A stretch of 42,415 bases of DNA from CAZBKJ01 sp964492495 (GCA_964492495.1 CAZBKJ010000007.1:1-42415), one strand, 5' to 3'; shown: positions 20,601 to 28,518, counted from the first letter of the stretch. The notes: generated by a model not told the origin, from the sequence alone. Numbers and translations are program-made.

Positions 20601-21138
20601 TGATCTTTTGGCGGGAAGTATGACACTATCAGCTCAAGGCGGTTTAACAGTCACAACGAATACGCTCTTTACCAAAGATGTCAGTGTGCAAGGCAAACTC
20701 ACAACGAATACAATTGATCCAATTGGAGATGTGTTGGGAATCAACCTCGCTTCAGAAAGTGCCCAGAGTAAGCTTTCTGTAACAAATAGCGGCGAACAAG
20801 AAGTTGCATCCATTAACGCCAGTGGATCAGCAACGTTCTCAAAACTAACAATCAAAGAACCAGAGACAGCATCAACTTCCGCAGCGCTCTCTCTCACAAA
20901 GAGTACAGGCAAAGCAGTACTACCAGCGGGACAAGCAGAACTTCGAGTTGACACACATCAAGTTGGAAGTGATTCATTGATCTACATCACTCCAGTAGGA
21001 AGTACAAAAAATCAAGTTGTCTACGTACAAGAAAAGAATGTGTTTGATGAGGAAGAAATCGATTCTGGATACTTCATCATTGCTGTTGATACAGCAATTG
21101 ACATCCCTGTCACTATTAACTGGTGGATTATTAACTAG
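8635..21138 (+). CDS. Giant membrane-anchored surface protein with N-terminal MerR-type DNA-binding domain
   Basis: Uninterrupted 4,167-residue ORF. Residues 15-60 form a MerR/excisionase-type helix-turn-helix (ITEAARILKVSEKTLRRW, then RTHGGHRRY). A charged linker follows, then one membrane helix (about 152-174), which would put the HTH in the cytoplasm and about 3,990 residues outside. Most of the exterior is Ser/Thr/Gly/Asp-rich beta repeats reminiscent of phage tail fibres and trimeric adhesins, with phrases such as VGIGTASPSEQLEVGG. At nucleotides about 19410-19850 there is a Peptidase_G2-like segment (GEVWVADKGENVDMGDYL), followed by a helical stretch (about 19870-20400) and a final beta region ending TINWWIIN. 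It probably heads an operon with the LamG gene 51 nt later. DNA binding in a surface protein is inference; the fold match is clear. Confidence 0.88.
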   Translation: MPIVKQHHSETDSIPITEAARILKVSEKTLRRWEDKKILIPLRTHGGHRRYSASALIEFKKKKKLEKNLKSEYKTETVFDWTEPQIQTEREPVEVSVTDSFQPEEVAREQHAFSEKKLDGFFTQNETVKHVVEASAPSLYSKRLRFPDRKNIVLSLSIVLLLVGSFAVFSALPIPLLFKKAQTQAKNISLHTEPVRSLIQGIALSFSPTASVQEKKEGLQSRSKVLGSTSLEYIRFVLGVDARFKEFAEFQKDILVSGDATVSGSLTVDSGRVFTGAQVAQIFPTNATTLTLGESSTSITIGSSNSTTSTGGTLNIGGNTLTTPGDLTIDPGGGAVTIGTGVAQDIDLSGDDFFVSGDVEVDGIAYLPTVSTNGDAITDFTGTGLTLSGGSLQATLGTSISTAEIDDDAITAAKIASGAVGSSEIADGVISEVDLLSSNDATNGYALTYNSSTGGFTWTDVASGQVWVDGGTVIYQSTTTDDVSIGGTTSLGKLSVDGDSDEVQLLVQGNSSQTADLFVIENSSGTDLLRINSSGQITSGSSLTTLTTSTGAVDADAIGLISSDGTGSTSSGSGLETNSDALGLLQGCADGEILKWVDASSTWECSSDAGAGGSGIINVQTNDVAIGTSVDTLDFSTDFSLTASPSNEINISVADDILNFTEFSDALTLDAATTITNALAGNLTIDLTSTGDFVIADGGVAFFTFTDGGALTQAGSGQVTLTGNVDASSGLDVTGASLTVGGANATITTGGALTLASTITANTDETINGVDINTGTVSDVVNLTINSGGDLTIGAIGLNDVGSDNITSGASLVGVFDEFANSSGTTVQDVLDDLDSAIGAGASKWTDSGTLTYLTDTTDSITVGSSTELGKLAVDGNADEIQLVVQGNGTQTSALAIFEDSTGADQFSISNTGNVTLAGDLTISGGNITSATTFDSTATVTGILTANGAFDANELFTLGDNGETGSVDTSDWDISTTGALTGISGISNDAAYTQSGASQNTFTGNVDTTAGLDVTGASLTVGGANASITTAGALTLASTITANTDETINGVDISTGTVSDVVNLTINSGGDLTIGSIGLNDVGSDNITSGASLVGVFDEFTNSNGTTVQDVLDDLDSAMGAGASKWTDGGTVTYLTATTDDVAIGASNTLVAPFSVDVSANLVRIGTGATANAQLDMYASDGDTGSLTYNTSDQFSFSGGDVAIGQALSVGTTLDVTGISTLVGNLNANGGLDVDNAFVVADGGVLTTSQTANFDGSVDVDGAADFSAGVTNSAGEFLLSGGNLQLNDNINLTLGTGDDLTVVHNGTNTLITSATGDLIIDNTLATGSTIFDLGTDTSATDLLVRNNSGTQLLSLNGAGAFQLGSNGQDGQFILYNELGGTDYTNIINPSGSQSQNITYTLPPDDGGADNYVLTTDGSGVLQWESVSGAGGGTGDLTDIVAGNYIDVQNAGGPSPTVDFDPTELEGVTWGASAGASEPFTWTYDVTNSGTDPSITFADNAITLTAATLTASGDLTLQGGDLALGTAGTDGSLTFYNELGATDRSVVFNVSASQSEDTTYTLPPDNGGADNYVLTTDGNGLLQWESITGAGGASGDITAVTAGSGLTGGGASGDVTLDIGEGTAIDVAADAISWDSTEVGTTTYGSGSGIVWTFDASVGTDTTIAFGNDTIGLTAGTTTATGAFTVTGTLTASGALDANGQFDLGDNGDTGAIDTSDWDISTTGALTGISGITTDGGYTQSGATGNTFTGNVDATSGLDVTGASLTVGGANAAITTGGALTLASTITANTDETVNGIDINAGTVTDVVNLTINSGGDLTIGAIGLNDVGSDNITSGASLVGAFDEFTNSDSTTVQDVLDDLDAAIGAGASKWTDGGTVTYLTSTTDDLAVGGSTVLASMFGLDESAGNFYFGYDNSASPTLNFEASDGDAGEFGFNTTDSFFFSNALVGIGTASPSEQLEVGGNIELTAAVPRLAFDNTNGDNDWYFQASTLGFQFRNSSDNVNYLLINQTGLVGIGGDDTPDYLLELYDATATPTFALSDDDIAHGLTTLAQTDVFAHMTSLSTTAGGAELTAISDTDAQALSVRGVIGSTDPTDTTPAVKIVGAKSNGTTGMADLGATETVFQVANNDNTSALTILGSGNVGIGDTSPSALLTVGTSDAFQIDASGNVVTTGTLTAATNETINGVDISAGTVSDVVNLTINSGGDLTIGAIGLNDVGSDNITSGASLVGVFDEFDNSASTTVQDVIDDIDSAIGNRTYTADNYVTDGQSLTASIDALDQAISASTYTGWTLDGDDADTEVIASGNTVLIAGGTNGIDTDVSATDTVTLNLDTTEIGTTTFGSGTGFTWTFNSGTTDPTLIFGDGSVTANVNWNLDGGFDVDDAFVVANGGVLTTSQTANFDGAVDVDGVADFSAGLTNSAGELLVSGGNAQLNDSIVLSLGTGDDLSLSHNGTNSLITSTTGDLIIDNTLVTGSTIFDLGTDTSATDFMIRNNTGTPLFTVTGAGLATFSGNVDVTGISTFTGNVNANGGFDVDNAFVIADGGVLTTSQTANFDGTADFDGAVDFSAGVTNSAGEFLVSGGNLQLNDSINLTVGTGDDFTVTHNGTNTLLTSATGDLIIDNTLVTGSTIFDLGTDTSATDFLIRNNSGTQLLSLNGAGALQLGSNGQDGQLVLYNEIGGTDYTNTFNLSGSQAANITYTLPPDDGGADNYVLTTDGNGLLQWESVSGAGGASGDLTDIVAGNYIDVQNATGPSPTIDFDPTELEGVTWGASAGASEPFTWTYDVTNSGTDPSITFADNALTLTAATTTLSGDLAINGGNVTTATTFDSTLTATGTLTANAAFDANGQFDLGDGGDAGTISSTTLDIDATGALQINSSGGAISIGNDAVAQAINIGTGAAARTTTIGNNTTTSALALTSGTGDITLSSTDDISINSTDSTFFNPGNDITAIMPAAGQFTIDAATIDSTNITGAFRLEVDSSTSGTSGFINVFRSIDDDAADTLYANRTEVTIQDDATASDTVYGNYIGLTQNDTTPAAAYGLAVIAEDAGTSPVSTGILIENLQATDIDLTDGLLIRATTDGSLVDAIDASDAEITNALNIGANTILGTTGVIDFTNFDVAATGALTLSTAGNTSASFTRTSAGQWMSFNDGTDTWGIYNTAGSPEASLTANTGALAMDTTNGTLYVKTDDGDNTGWVNLASGASSPWTDSGTTSYLTDTTDEVVIGGASPLSGAKFSIDGDADQTQLLVQGNGTQTSDLVIFENSGGTDLFNLTNTGSLSIASNLTVSGGDITGVAGNSFDLGESTPNTIGFTAGSSLELLLNGTNLTPGTAEGNSLGSATAEWEQLFLGDNNGIAFGLDQDWTFGYDEATDDRLELVTAGTSGLLIQSATATGNGVALTLNSLSTGEGLYLSSTSTALTSGGHLGLFEWNPGSAASTTADLFTINVGSNATVLGDIFNVQDYGSDFFSVVEAQITSALPHAFTAAGDVSVAYDVQFTNQTASYIKSYAPLQIESGESFESNNLTLKTYNSGQLVVDATGGSLFTRSAGTVGSFNRTSSDGTIVSLQQDGSEEGTISVSGTTVSFNAFTGSHYAWLDGVIERGNLVSLTGNNKRLHDNPNSEILYGIEKTAKKNDKYVMGVYLSILNPDDAKDSHNPHLVMAVGNGEVWVADKGENVDMGDYLISTDILGHAQKDDKQAPTSYVVARAAESIDWSTETQTIGGVKHKKISVFFENFTTQNYIALDTQGNILDETLARALENPESATSRSLASSLVALIEETRTAFTHLIAGTITTESLETNSLLVGGKTLENLVKDTLLSQGLTATQSANVAIENLYARDASISGALSGKDATFSGSISASNIDAIETRLGSSEENISELLSRTSTASAQEREEIIASLTPQMRELIDSMLQEAGNWSPSASSSALLTADAIFANEYLNVQGTASITNANINSALLIGGNMLLDQNSLSLTSATENTLYIQPSGVGVLDLLAGSMTLSAQGGLTVTTNTLFTKDVSVQGKLTTNTIDPIGDVLGINLASESAQSKLSVTNSGEQEVASINASGSATFSKLTIKEPETASTSAALSLTKSTGKAVLPAGQAELRVDTHQVGSDSLIYITPVGSTKNQVVYVQEKNVFDEEEIDSGYFIIAVDTAIDIPVTINWWIIN
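10798..11218 (+). repeat. Repeat family A, copy 1 of 4 in the giant gene
   Basis: About 140 codons running from GNVD.(T/S)(A/S)GLDVTGASLTVGGAN to ASKWTD.GT(L/V)TYLT. Further copies lie at about 11641-12056 and 13875-14290, with a partial copy at about 15163-15400. Boundaries were set by eye. Copies 1 and 3 are almost identical in DNA around 10976-11090 and 14053-14167, while copy 2 encodes nearly the same residues with many different codons. Confidence 0.8.
12310..13170 (+). repeat. Repeat family B, copy 1 of 3 in the giant gene
   Basis: About 285 codons with landmarks GGVLTTSQTANFDG, TSATGDLIIDNTL, YTLPPDDGGADNYVLTTDG and TWGASAGASEPFTWTYDVT. A second near-full copy spans about 16208-17070 and a partial copy (first half) about 15765-16145. 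Coordinates are approximate. Short blocks, for example at 13036-13080 and 16936-16980, are identical or nearly identical in DNA. Confidence 0.8.
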
Positions 21139-21189
21139 AGTATGAACATCAAAGTCACAAAAAAACACCAATTAACAAAGGAAAAAAGA

Positions 21190-21664
21190 ATGCGCAAACT
21201 CATTCTGCTTGCCCTTTTCCTACCCTTGTTGTTGCTTTTGATTCCTGTTGTGTACTTTTCGCTTCGAAATGGTGCCGAAACAAAAGCAGCTCCCTTAGTT
21301 GCGTCTGAAGATAGCACCACAATAACGATTACCTCCCCAGGTCACTACCGCGCAGTCATCCAAAAAGGTGACACCACTGATTACATTCTTTTTTACGATT
21401 TGGTGGAAGATGCGAGTAACCCAGACCCCACACATGAGTTCAAAGGGCCATGTATTTTGGAAACAAATACGTATTGTTTACGTGATGATAGCAACCGCGT
21501 CACAACCTTGCTTGAGGTGACCGATACAGTTGTGAAGGTTCGAGTTATGGGTAGACTCAATAACGAAGCCAGCACCGACTATCTTGATGACGATACCCCC
21601 CTCTACTTTCCTGAAGTTGTCGAAAACTATGCCTTCACCAGAGATGGTGTAAGTGTCATGAATC
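21190..21664 (+). CDS. Start of second giant secreted protein (5' part, cut by assembly gap)
   Basis: The ATG at 21190 is chosen because AAAGGA lies 9 nt upstream; an in-frame ATG at 21142 has no such signal. A signal peptide or anchor (about residues 1-22, rich in Leu) is followed by a beta-type secreted region. It begins 51 nt after the first giant gene, suggesting one transcript. The frame continues after the N run in a different register, as expected when gap length is only estimated, so this and the next two entries are read as one gene of at least about 2,400 codons. Confidence 0.75.
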
Positions 21665-21674
21665 NNNNNNNNNN
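21665..21674. other. Assembly gap (10 N)
   Basis: Ten N. The coding frame changes from register 1 to register 0 across it, so the true missing length is not 10 modulo 3. Confidence 0.98.
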
Positions 21675-23435
21675 ACTGGGGTTGGCGTCACCCTTGACTC
21701 TGATTCTGGACACAATGGATATGACTGGCTTGGTGTCTATTCAGACGTCACCGATGGTGCATATGACGATACAGCCAATAACAACTATGGTGATGGTGCA
21801 ACAGAAGCACAAATTTCAGCAGATGGAGAGTTTACCAACACGAATAGTTACTTTCACATGCCTGGGACGGGAACCTCTACGTACCAAGATGCTTTTGTCG
21901 GCATACATCGAGATGGGTGGTACAGCGATCTCAATCCCAGTGGGACCCATGAGTGGAATTGGGATGAGGCAGAGTCTGGTAACCAGGATTTGATCACAGG
22001 CCAATCACAAAACTACGCTGCTACGAGACGTCATGAAGCCAAATGGTATTTCCTTCTAAAAAGTGAAACAGATGTCGATACAGAGGCAGAACGCGAGGCT
22101 ATAAATAACGAAATGATCAATGCTGACATACTCTCGTACACCGTTGGCGAAAGCTCATATGAAATGCCCGTGACTGCAACCGCAGTCAATTTTGATGCCG
22201 ATACTGACTACGTCAACGTACCTGACAACTCTGCCTATGATTTTGGTGACACAGCCGACTACTCTGTAGAAGCGTGGATGATGAGAAATGGAAACCCTAT
22301 TGCCGGTGATAATCCAATTGTCGGAAAACGGCTCTGTTGTGGTGCCTCCGGCTGGGAGTTCCAGATTCGACTTTCAAGCGGACGAATGCGTTTACAGATG
22401 ACAGATGGAACAGACACGTATGATCTTGAAGGAAGTACCGTTCTTAGTGACCAAACTTGGTACCACGTTGCAGCCGTGTTTGATCAAGACAACGCCAGCA
22501 ATAGCATTATCTATATAAACGGAGTTGCAGAGACGATGACACGCACGGGGACAATTGGAAACTTAGGCAGTTTGGCAAGCAGTGCTGGACTCGGTTTTGG
22601 CATTGGTGAGCCTGGAGGAGGAAACTACAACAGTTTTTCTGGTCGAATAGCTGAGGTACGTGTCTGGGATGATGTACGAACAGCAGCTGAAATTCGTGAA
22701 AATATGTTCCGACAAGTTGATCCTGCATCTGCAAACCTAATTGGATACTGGAAACTAGATGAAGGTACGGGAACTGCAGTTCACGATGTCAGCACAACGG
22801 GAGCAAATGGAACAATTGTCGGAGGTGCTACTTGGGACTCAGTCAATGAACGTAAAGCCGATCACTTCAATGAGTTTGAGCTAGCCCACACACTTCAATC
22901 GTCAGCCCAAAATGCACAGTACGATATTGATGCCGGAGCGTCAAATGTCTCAACAACAGCCAATGGTGCTATTTCCGATAATGCAACAACAGTTACTGTT
23001 ACTTCTACCACTGGTTTTGCCTCTACCGGAGTTGCATACATTGATGGAGATAAGTTTAGCTACACAGGAACAACCGCCACGACATTCACCGGTGTCCCCT
23101 CCTCTGGTGAACTCAGTGTTATTGCGCATGTAACTGGGAGCGTTGTCGCTCAATTCAAGCGAAGTAATACCAACTTTAAGGTTGGTGGATACCAGTCAAC
23201 ACAAAAACCTGAATACATCACGAAAGAAGGTGTTTCCCAAAAAGAAAGTGTAGACTTCACCGCATCAGTCAAACCAGTAACACAAGGTTATTTCACTCAA
23301 GACCTCAGTTTCTATTCCGAATTTGCAAGTACGACCGTTGATGTCGGCTCAAACTTAACAAATAGCGGATGTACGCTCACCCAAGGTGGAAATGACTATG
23401 TTCTTGGATTTATCACTGTATGTGATGGTGCCGCA
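21675..23435 (+). CDS. Second giant secreted protein, central part (LamG domain)
   Basis: Open for 587 codons between the two N runs, with no internal start needed. After a beta domain of unknown type (about 21675-22150) comes a concanavalin/LamG-type domain (about 22180-22760). It has the marks of the LamG_3 family: SVEAWM near the start, TWYHVAAVFD and IYINGVAE in the middle, GRIAEVRVWDDVRT, then IGYWKLDEGTGT opening the next unit. Such domains usually bind carbohydrates or other surface ligands; here the ligand is unknown. A protein-interaction or adhesion role is inferred. Confidence 0.8.
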
Positions 23436-23453
23436 NNNNNNNNNNNNNNNNNN
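23436..23453. other. Assembly gap (18 N)
   Basis: Eighteen N. The frame again changes across the gap, so its length is an estimate. Confidence 0.98.
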
Positions 23454-23454
23454 G

Positions 23455-26400
23455 ACTTTTACCTCAACTAACAATATTGACTACACAAAAGGTGCTCTGG
23501 AATTTTCCATCGCTGCTTTCAGTAGTAGTGCAGACAGCACTGAACGTACCTATTTTCGCATCACCGACGGAACAGATGAATTTCGTTTTCGTAAAACATC
23601 AGGAAATGCTTTAGAGTTTCTGATTGATGAGGGCGCTTCCACCTATACAGAATCTATATCCAGCGCCAACTACAGTTGGGGGTTTTTGGACACCGTGCAC
23701 ATTCGACTAGAATGGGATGACAATGCTGCTACTACCGCAGATGAGATGAAGATCTATATCAATGGGAGTTTGCCAACCTCATCGGAAGCGAGTGGCTTTA
23801 CAGGATCATTAGTCTCCCCAGGAACGACCTTCCGTTTAGGCAACAGTGCGGATACTGGAGGTACGCACTGTAACTGTTTGATTGATGAGTTCAAAATCTA
23901 TGACTTTAACGGCAGTGGTGATCAAGTTGGGCTCACAAAAGTTGGAGCTGGAGGAGCAACCGGAGACTATTTTTATAACACAGGAAATAATCTGACGCTT
24001 TCTTTTGCTCCAGTTGATGCAAGTGGTCGTGGTGAATATCTCTACTTAGGCGCTGATGCCAAAGTCAATGGATACAACGTTGATCTCGCTACCAATGGGG
24101 CTGGAAGTTCCTTAAACCTTGAATGGGAGTACTGGAATGGAAATAGTTGGACAAGTCTTGAATCAATTGTCGGGTTTACCGATACGACAAGTAACTTAAC
24201 GCAAAGTGGCACCGTGTACTGGACAGCAGCTCCAACTAACTGGAGACCATATGCCATGAATAGCAAAACTGAGCTCTACTACATTCGAGCTTCCTTAAAT
24301 GCAGCATCAGGTACGTACACTACAAGTCCCGTCGAAAATAGAATCACGACTTCAACACTCTATATTCGAAGCGACACAACACTTGATCTTGAAGATCAAA
24401 CGTTTCTGATTCCCACACAGTTCCAACCTTCAGCTTTCTGGAAAATGGATGAAGGTCAAGGAACAGTGGTGAACGATACGACCGGAAATAAAAATGAAGG
24501 AACGCGAACCAATGCGCTCTGGCAAACTGAAGATCTCTGTATTATGGGTAAATGCTTGTTTTTTGATGGAACCGGAGACTACGTCTCAAGAAGTAATGAT
24601 GATAGCTTTAACTTTACTGCATCAGAAAGTTTCACGATAAGTGCATGGATAAAACATGAACCAATCTCTACAAATCCAGATGTCATCGTCGCCAAACACA
24701 ATGGCACAGCAGGAGGCTACAAAATCCGTATGGAGAACGATGGAGATATCAGTTGTGGAATTGATGATGACACGACCTACTCCCCTGATGCCGAAGCGGT
24801 CAGTACCCTGGCAACCTACGATGACAATCAATGGCACCACATCGAGTGTGTCAAAAATGGAACATCAAGTTTGTCGCTCTATATCGATGGAGTTCTTATC
24901 ACAACAAACTCCTCTATATCAGGGGTGGGAACTCTTGTGAATACAAATACCTTTTATCTCGGCATTGATGGTGATGGATCTTCAAATGGATTTGATGGCT
25001 TTATTGATGAATTCAAAATCTATCCCTACGCTAGAAGTGCGTCTGAAGTAAAAACGGATGCAATCGCCGGGGCTGGTACTCGTGGTTCCACAGCTGTGTT
25101 GGGTGCACAGGACACCGCTTTCTTAAATGAAGGTCTTGCTGGATATTGGCCACTGGATGAAGCGACTGCAAACACGTGTAGTGGAGGAGCAAACGATAAC
25201 TGTGATCGATCTGGGAACAATAATGATGGTTCCTGGCAAGATAACGCCACCACGTCCAACGGTAAATTTGGCAACAGCACAATTTTTGATGGGACAAACG
25301 ATAATGTCACAATCACTGATCCATCATCTGGAGTGTTAGATTTTGGCACAAATGATTTTACAGTTGCTACTTGGGTAAACTTCAGCGCAATTGCCAATGG
25401 GAGCACCCTGCTTGGGAAAAATTTCACTGGGAGTGGTGCAGGTTATGGTATGCGTATACAGTCAGCCTCGTCACTTGTCCCCACGTTTTGGGTAGCAGAT
25501 GGCTCAACTACGACTGAGATTGCCCACACAGAGGTGCTTTCCAATTCTACTTGGTACCATGTTGTTGGTGTCCGGAAAGGCGGAATACTCTCTGTCTATG
25601 TGAATGGCGTTCAAGGAGCAACTACTGGTTCTTTTACTGGAGATGTGAGTACGACCGGAAACTTGTATTTGGGTGCGAGAGGAACTGGATTAACCGCAAA
25701 CATGGCAGGAAGACTCGATGATGTCAGAGCCTATAATCGAGCCCTCTCTCCTGCAGAAATAAGCGCTTTATACAACTGGACACCAGGACCAGTGGGTCAC
25801 TGGAAACTCGATGAAAACACAGGAGTCACAGCTTCAGATAGCTCAGGAAATGATAATTCCGCTACACTCACAAATACCCCAACATGGACTCGAGGGAAAT
25901 ATGGAGCTGCAGTGAGTTTTGCTGGATCAAATCAACATCTCACCAGAGCAGATGATGCTGATTTTGACTTTGCTGATGATGCAGATATGACATTTTCCGC
26001 ATTTATCAAACATGATACTGCGTCAGCCCAACAAATTATTCTCTCTAAATTCAATGAGGCCGGATACAAAATCATTATGGAATCAGATGGAGACATCACA
26101 TGTGCACTAGACTATGACAGTACATGGACGCCAACTGACTCTGCGACTTCGACACTTGCAACCTATGATGATAATCAGTGGCATCATGTCTCATGTGTAA
26201 AAAATGGAGCTTCAAGCCTTCAGCTTTATATTGATGGTGTATTGATCACAACAGATTCTTCCCTGACAGCAACAAATACCCTGACAAATTCAGATCCGCT
26301 CTATATTGGTATTGATGCAGATGGAACATCCAATGACTGGGTCGGACAAATTGACGATGTAAAGATATACAACTACGCTCGCTCGTCAGGAAAAGTGATT

Positions 26401-28452
26401 GAAGACATGAATGGTAGTCATCCTCTGGGAGGATCACCTGTGGGTTCACAAATACTCAACTGGAACTTTGATGAAGGCAACGGAACCACAGCAAATAACC
26501 AAATCAGTGGTGGAACAAATGGAACGATTACAAACATGGCCACTGCCCCATCGACTTCAACTTCTGGCTGGACCACTTCAGGAAAATTTAATAAAGCTCT
26601 TGTCTTTGATGGAACAGACGATAGTGTCGTGATTGCAAATGCAAGCGACAACAACGTTGATTTTAATGGAACGGAACAATTCACTTTATCTGCGTGGATA
26701 TACCCCACTTCTATTCCAACAACCACAAGTGAAGAAGATTGTATTATTTGCAAATGGGATGACACTAGTACTCAAAGAGCGTTCAGGTTGTACTTGGAGA
26801 ATGATGATACTGACTCGACAGGTAATGTTCGTTTTGTCGTCGGAGATGAGTCTACCGACCAAACACTTCGAGCCTTCAGCGCGGATGATTCAATCGTAGC
26901 GAATACTTGGTACCACGTTGTCGCGACCTTTAATGGAACAACAACAGGAGAAGCGAATAGCTCAAAAATTTATATCGATGGTAAAGAGGTGGGCACAAGT
27001 ATTGCCAATGCTAGTTTCCTCGGAATAGAGGATGTTACTTCTGACTTCACCGTAGGTGATCACGATGCCACTGATGTTGTTGCGACAAATCATGGCTTTA
27101 TTGGTCGAATAGATGCTGTACAAGTGTATGGTGCAGCACTTACCGCAGATCAAGTAAAAATTGTTTACAATGCCAATGCTTCAGTCAATTTTTCAACAGG
27201 CTCCGTCGAGGCAAACCAATTGTTAGACACCGCCGGCAATCCTCCCATCGGCTACTGGAATTTGGACGAAAACACCGGTTCTAGTACAGTCTATGACAAA
27301 TCAGGCAATGGATATAACGGTACTATTAACGGCAACCCCACTTGGGCACCAGGAAAATACGGAAGCACTCTGAGATTTGATGGAACCGGAGACTATGTTG
27401 ATATCAGCGCAACCAGCATACTTAACCCTGCGAACTCAGACTTTACTCTCAGTCTCTGGGCAAATGTGGAGTCATTTGCTAGTACACCTCAGCTATTTAG
27501 ACAAAATGGGACAAATGGTCGCACATGGATCTGGGTATCAGCAAGCGGAATGGTCCAATCCTTTATCGATGGAAGTAATCATGAATCGGGTTACACTATG
27601 AGTCTCAACACATGGACTCATATCGTCTTGGTTCATAATAATACTGCGAACACCCTTGTTTGGTACATAGATGGGGTGCAAAGAGATACCAATACAAGTA
27701 TCACTCCCGTATCTGAAACAGGCGGTCTTGGTATTACAATTGGCAGTGTCCAACCACTTACAGGTCGTATTGATGACGTGAAGCTCTACAACTATGCTCA
27801 CACCCCTGCTCAAGTTGCTTATGATTTTAACCGAGGTGGTCCGGTAGCTCACTATAAGCTTGATGACTGTAGTGGGACAACAGCATACAATAGTGCACAA
27901 AATGGAAACGGTACTCCAATCGGTATGAATGGAACTGTAACAATTGGAGCAACTGGTTCAAATACGTCGGCTGGATCTTGCGGAACAGTGAATACTGCAA
28001 CGGCCTGGTACAACGGATCCGTGGGGAAATTTAATTCATCCATTGATCTTGATGGGACCGATGACTATGTAGACATAGGTACGGGCCCCACTGTTGTGAA
28101 TGCCGTTTCTTTCTGGATAAACCCTGATACCACAACAGAATACTTTGTTGATCTAAATGGCACAGCGTACATCTCTTCAAGTGGAGGAACTGTTTCTGCA
28201 ACCGGATTTACAAGTCCAACGATTTACGTCAATGGAATAGTCTCTTCAACTATTTCTGCCGGTATTTGGCAACACGTCACAGTCACAACGGCCACTTCTC
28301 TGAACGCAACGGATCTTGATCTTGGTCGTATTGAGGGTACAGGAAATATGGAGGGCAAGATTGATGACGTAAGAGTATTTAATTATCAGTTATCAGCATC
28401 TCAAGTTCAAAAGCTTCTGCTTGATGGAGCCGGTGTACGATTTAGTCCGTAA
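23455..28452 (+). CDS. Second giant secreted protein, C-terminal part (LamG array)
   Basis: Open for 1,665 codons from the gap to the stop. It contains about seven LamG/concanavalin-type units. The first, beginning at the gap, occupies about 23460-23920; a distinct beta segment follows at about 23950-24400. Six more units start near 24430, 25130, 25790, 26440, 27240 and 27840. Each opens with a phrase like GYWKLDE.tG, then FDGT.DYV, FT(I/L)SAWI, TW(Y/H)H(V/I), (Y)IDG and ends in IDDVKIYNYA. Units at 24430 and 25790 are close relatives (LATYDDNQWHH shared). No sortase motif or C-terminal anchor is visible. Probably an adhesin or cell-cell contact protein; ligand unknown. Confidence 0.85.
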   Translation, partial: TFTSTNNIDYTKGALEFSIAAFSSSADSTERTYFRITDGTDEFRFRKTSGNALEFLIDEGASTYTESISSANYSWGFLDTVHIRLEWDDNAATTADEMKIYINGSLPTSSEASGFTGSLVSPGTTFRLGNSADTGGTHCNCLIDEFKIYDFNGSGDQVGLTKVGAGGATGDYFYNTGNNLTLSFAPVDASGRGEYLYLGADAKVNGYNVDLATNGAGSSLNLEWEYWNGNSWTSLESIVGFTDTTSNLTQSGTVYWTAAPTNWRPYAMNSKTELYYIRASLNAASGTYTTSPVENRITTSTLYIRSDTTLDLEDQTFLIPTQFQPSAFWKMDEGQGTVVNDTTGNKNEGTRTNALWQTEDLCIMGKCLFFDGTGDYVSRSNDDSFNFTASESFTISAWIKHEPISTNPDVIVAKHNGTAGGYKIRMENDGDISCGIDDDTTYSPDAEAVSTLATYDDNQWHHIECVKNGTSSLSLYIDGVLITTNSSISGVGTLVNTNTFYLGIDGDGSSNGFDGFIDEFKIYPYARSASEVKTDAIAGAGTRGSTAVLGAQDTAFLNEGLAGYWPLDEATANTCSGGANDNCDRSGNNNDGSWQDNATTSNGKFGNSTIFDGTNDNVTITDPSSGVLDFGTNDFTVATWVNFSAIANGSTLLGKNFTGSGAGYGMRIQSASSLVPTFWVADGSTTTEIAHTEVLSNSTWYHVVGVRKGGILSVYVNGVQGATTGSFTGDVSTTGNLYLGARGTGLTANMAGRLDDVRAYNRALSPAEISALYNWTPGPVGHWKLDENTGVTASDSSGNDNSATLTNTPTWTRGKYGAAVSFAGSNQHLTRADDADFDFADDADMTFSAFIKHDTASAQQIILSKFNEAGYKIIMESDGDITCALDYDSTWTPTDSATSTLATYDDNQWHHVSCVKNGASSLQLYIDGVLITTDSSLTATNTLTNSDPLYIGIDADGTSNDWVGQIDDVKIYNYARSSGKVIEDMNGSHPLGGSPVGSQILNWNFDEGNGTTANNQISGGTNGTITNMATAPSTSTSGWTTSGKFNKALVFDGTDDSVVIANASDNNVDFNGTEQFTLSAWIYPTSIPTTTSEEDCIICKWDDTSTQRAFRLYLENDDTDSTGNVRFVVGDESTDQTLRAFSADDSIVANTWYHVVATFNGTTTGEANSSKIYIDGKEVGTSIANASFLGIEDVTSDFTVGDHDATDVVATNHGFIGRIDAVQVYGAALTADQVKIVYNANASVNFSTGSVEANQLLDTAGNPPIGYWNLDENTGSSTVYDKSGNGYNGTINGNPTWAPGKYGSTLRFDGTGDYVDISATSILNPANSDFTLSLWANVESFASTPQLFRQNGTNGRTWIWVSASGMVQSFIDGSNHESGYTMSLNTWTHIVLVHNNTANTLVWYIDGVQRDTNTSITPVSETGGLGITIGSVQPLTGRIDDVKLYNYAHTPAQVAYDFNRGGPVAHYKLDDCSGTTAYNSAQNGNGTPIGMNGTVTIGATGSNTSAGSCGTVNTATAWYNGSVGKFNSSIDLDGTDDYVDIGTGPTVVNAVSFWINPDTTTEYFVDLNGTAYISSSGGTVSATGFTSPTIYVNGIVSSTISAGIWQHVTVTTATSLNATDLDLGRIEGTGNMEGKIDDVRVFNYQLSASQVQKLLLDGAGVRFSP

Positions 28453-28518
28453 ATAAAAACAAGACAAATACATTAGTATTCTTGAGGTAAATTGCACTTC
28501 CATTCCTATCGAAAGATG

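Noticed and set aside
10170..20954. Many 60-190-codon ORFs on the minus strand under the giant gene
   Set aside because: They are antisense shadows of a Ser/Thr/Gly-rich repetitive gene; several repeat with the repeats and none has its own start signal or recognisable motif.
21665..23453. Frameshifts splitting the LamG gene into three
   Set aside because: Both register changes coincide exactly with runs of N, so they reflect estimated gap lengths, not mutations.
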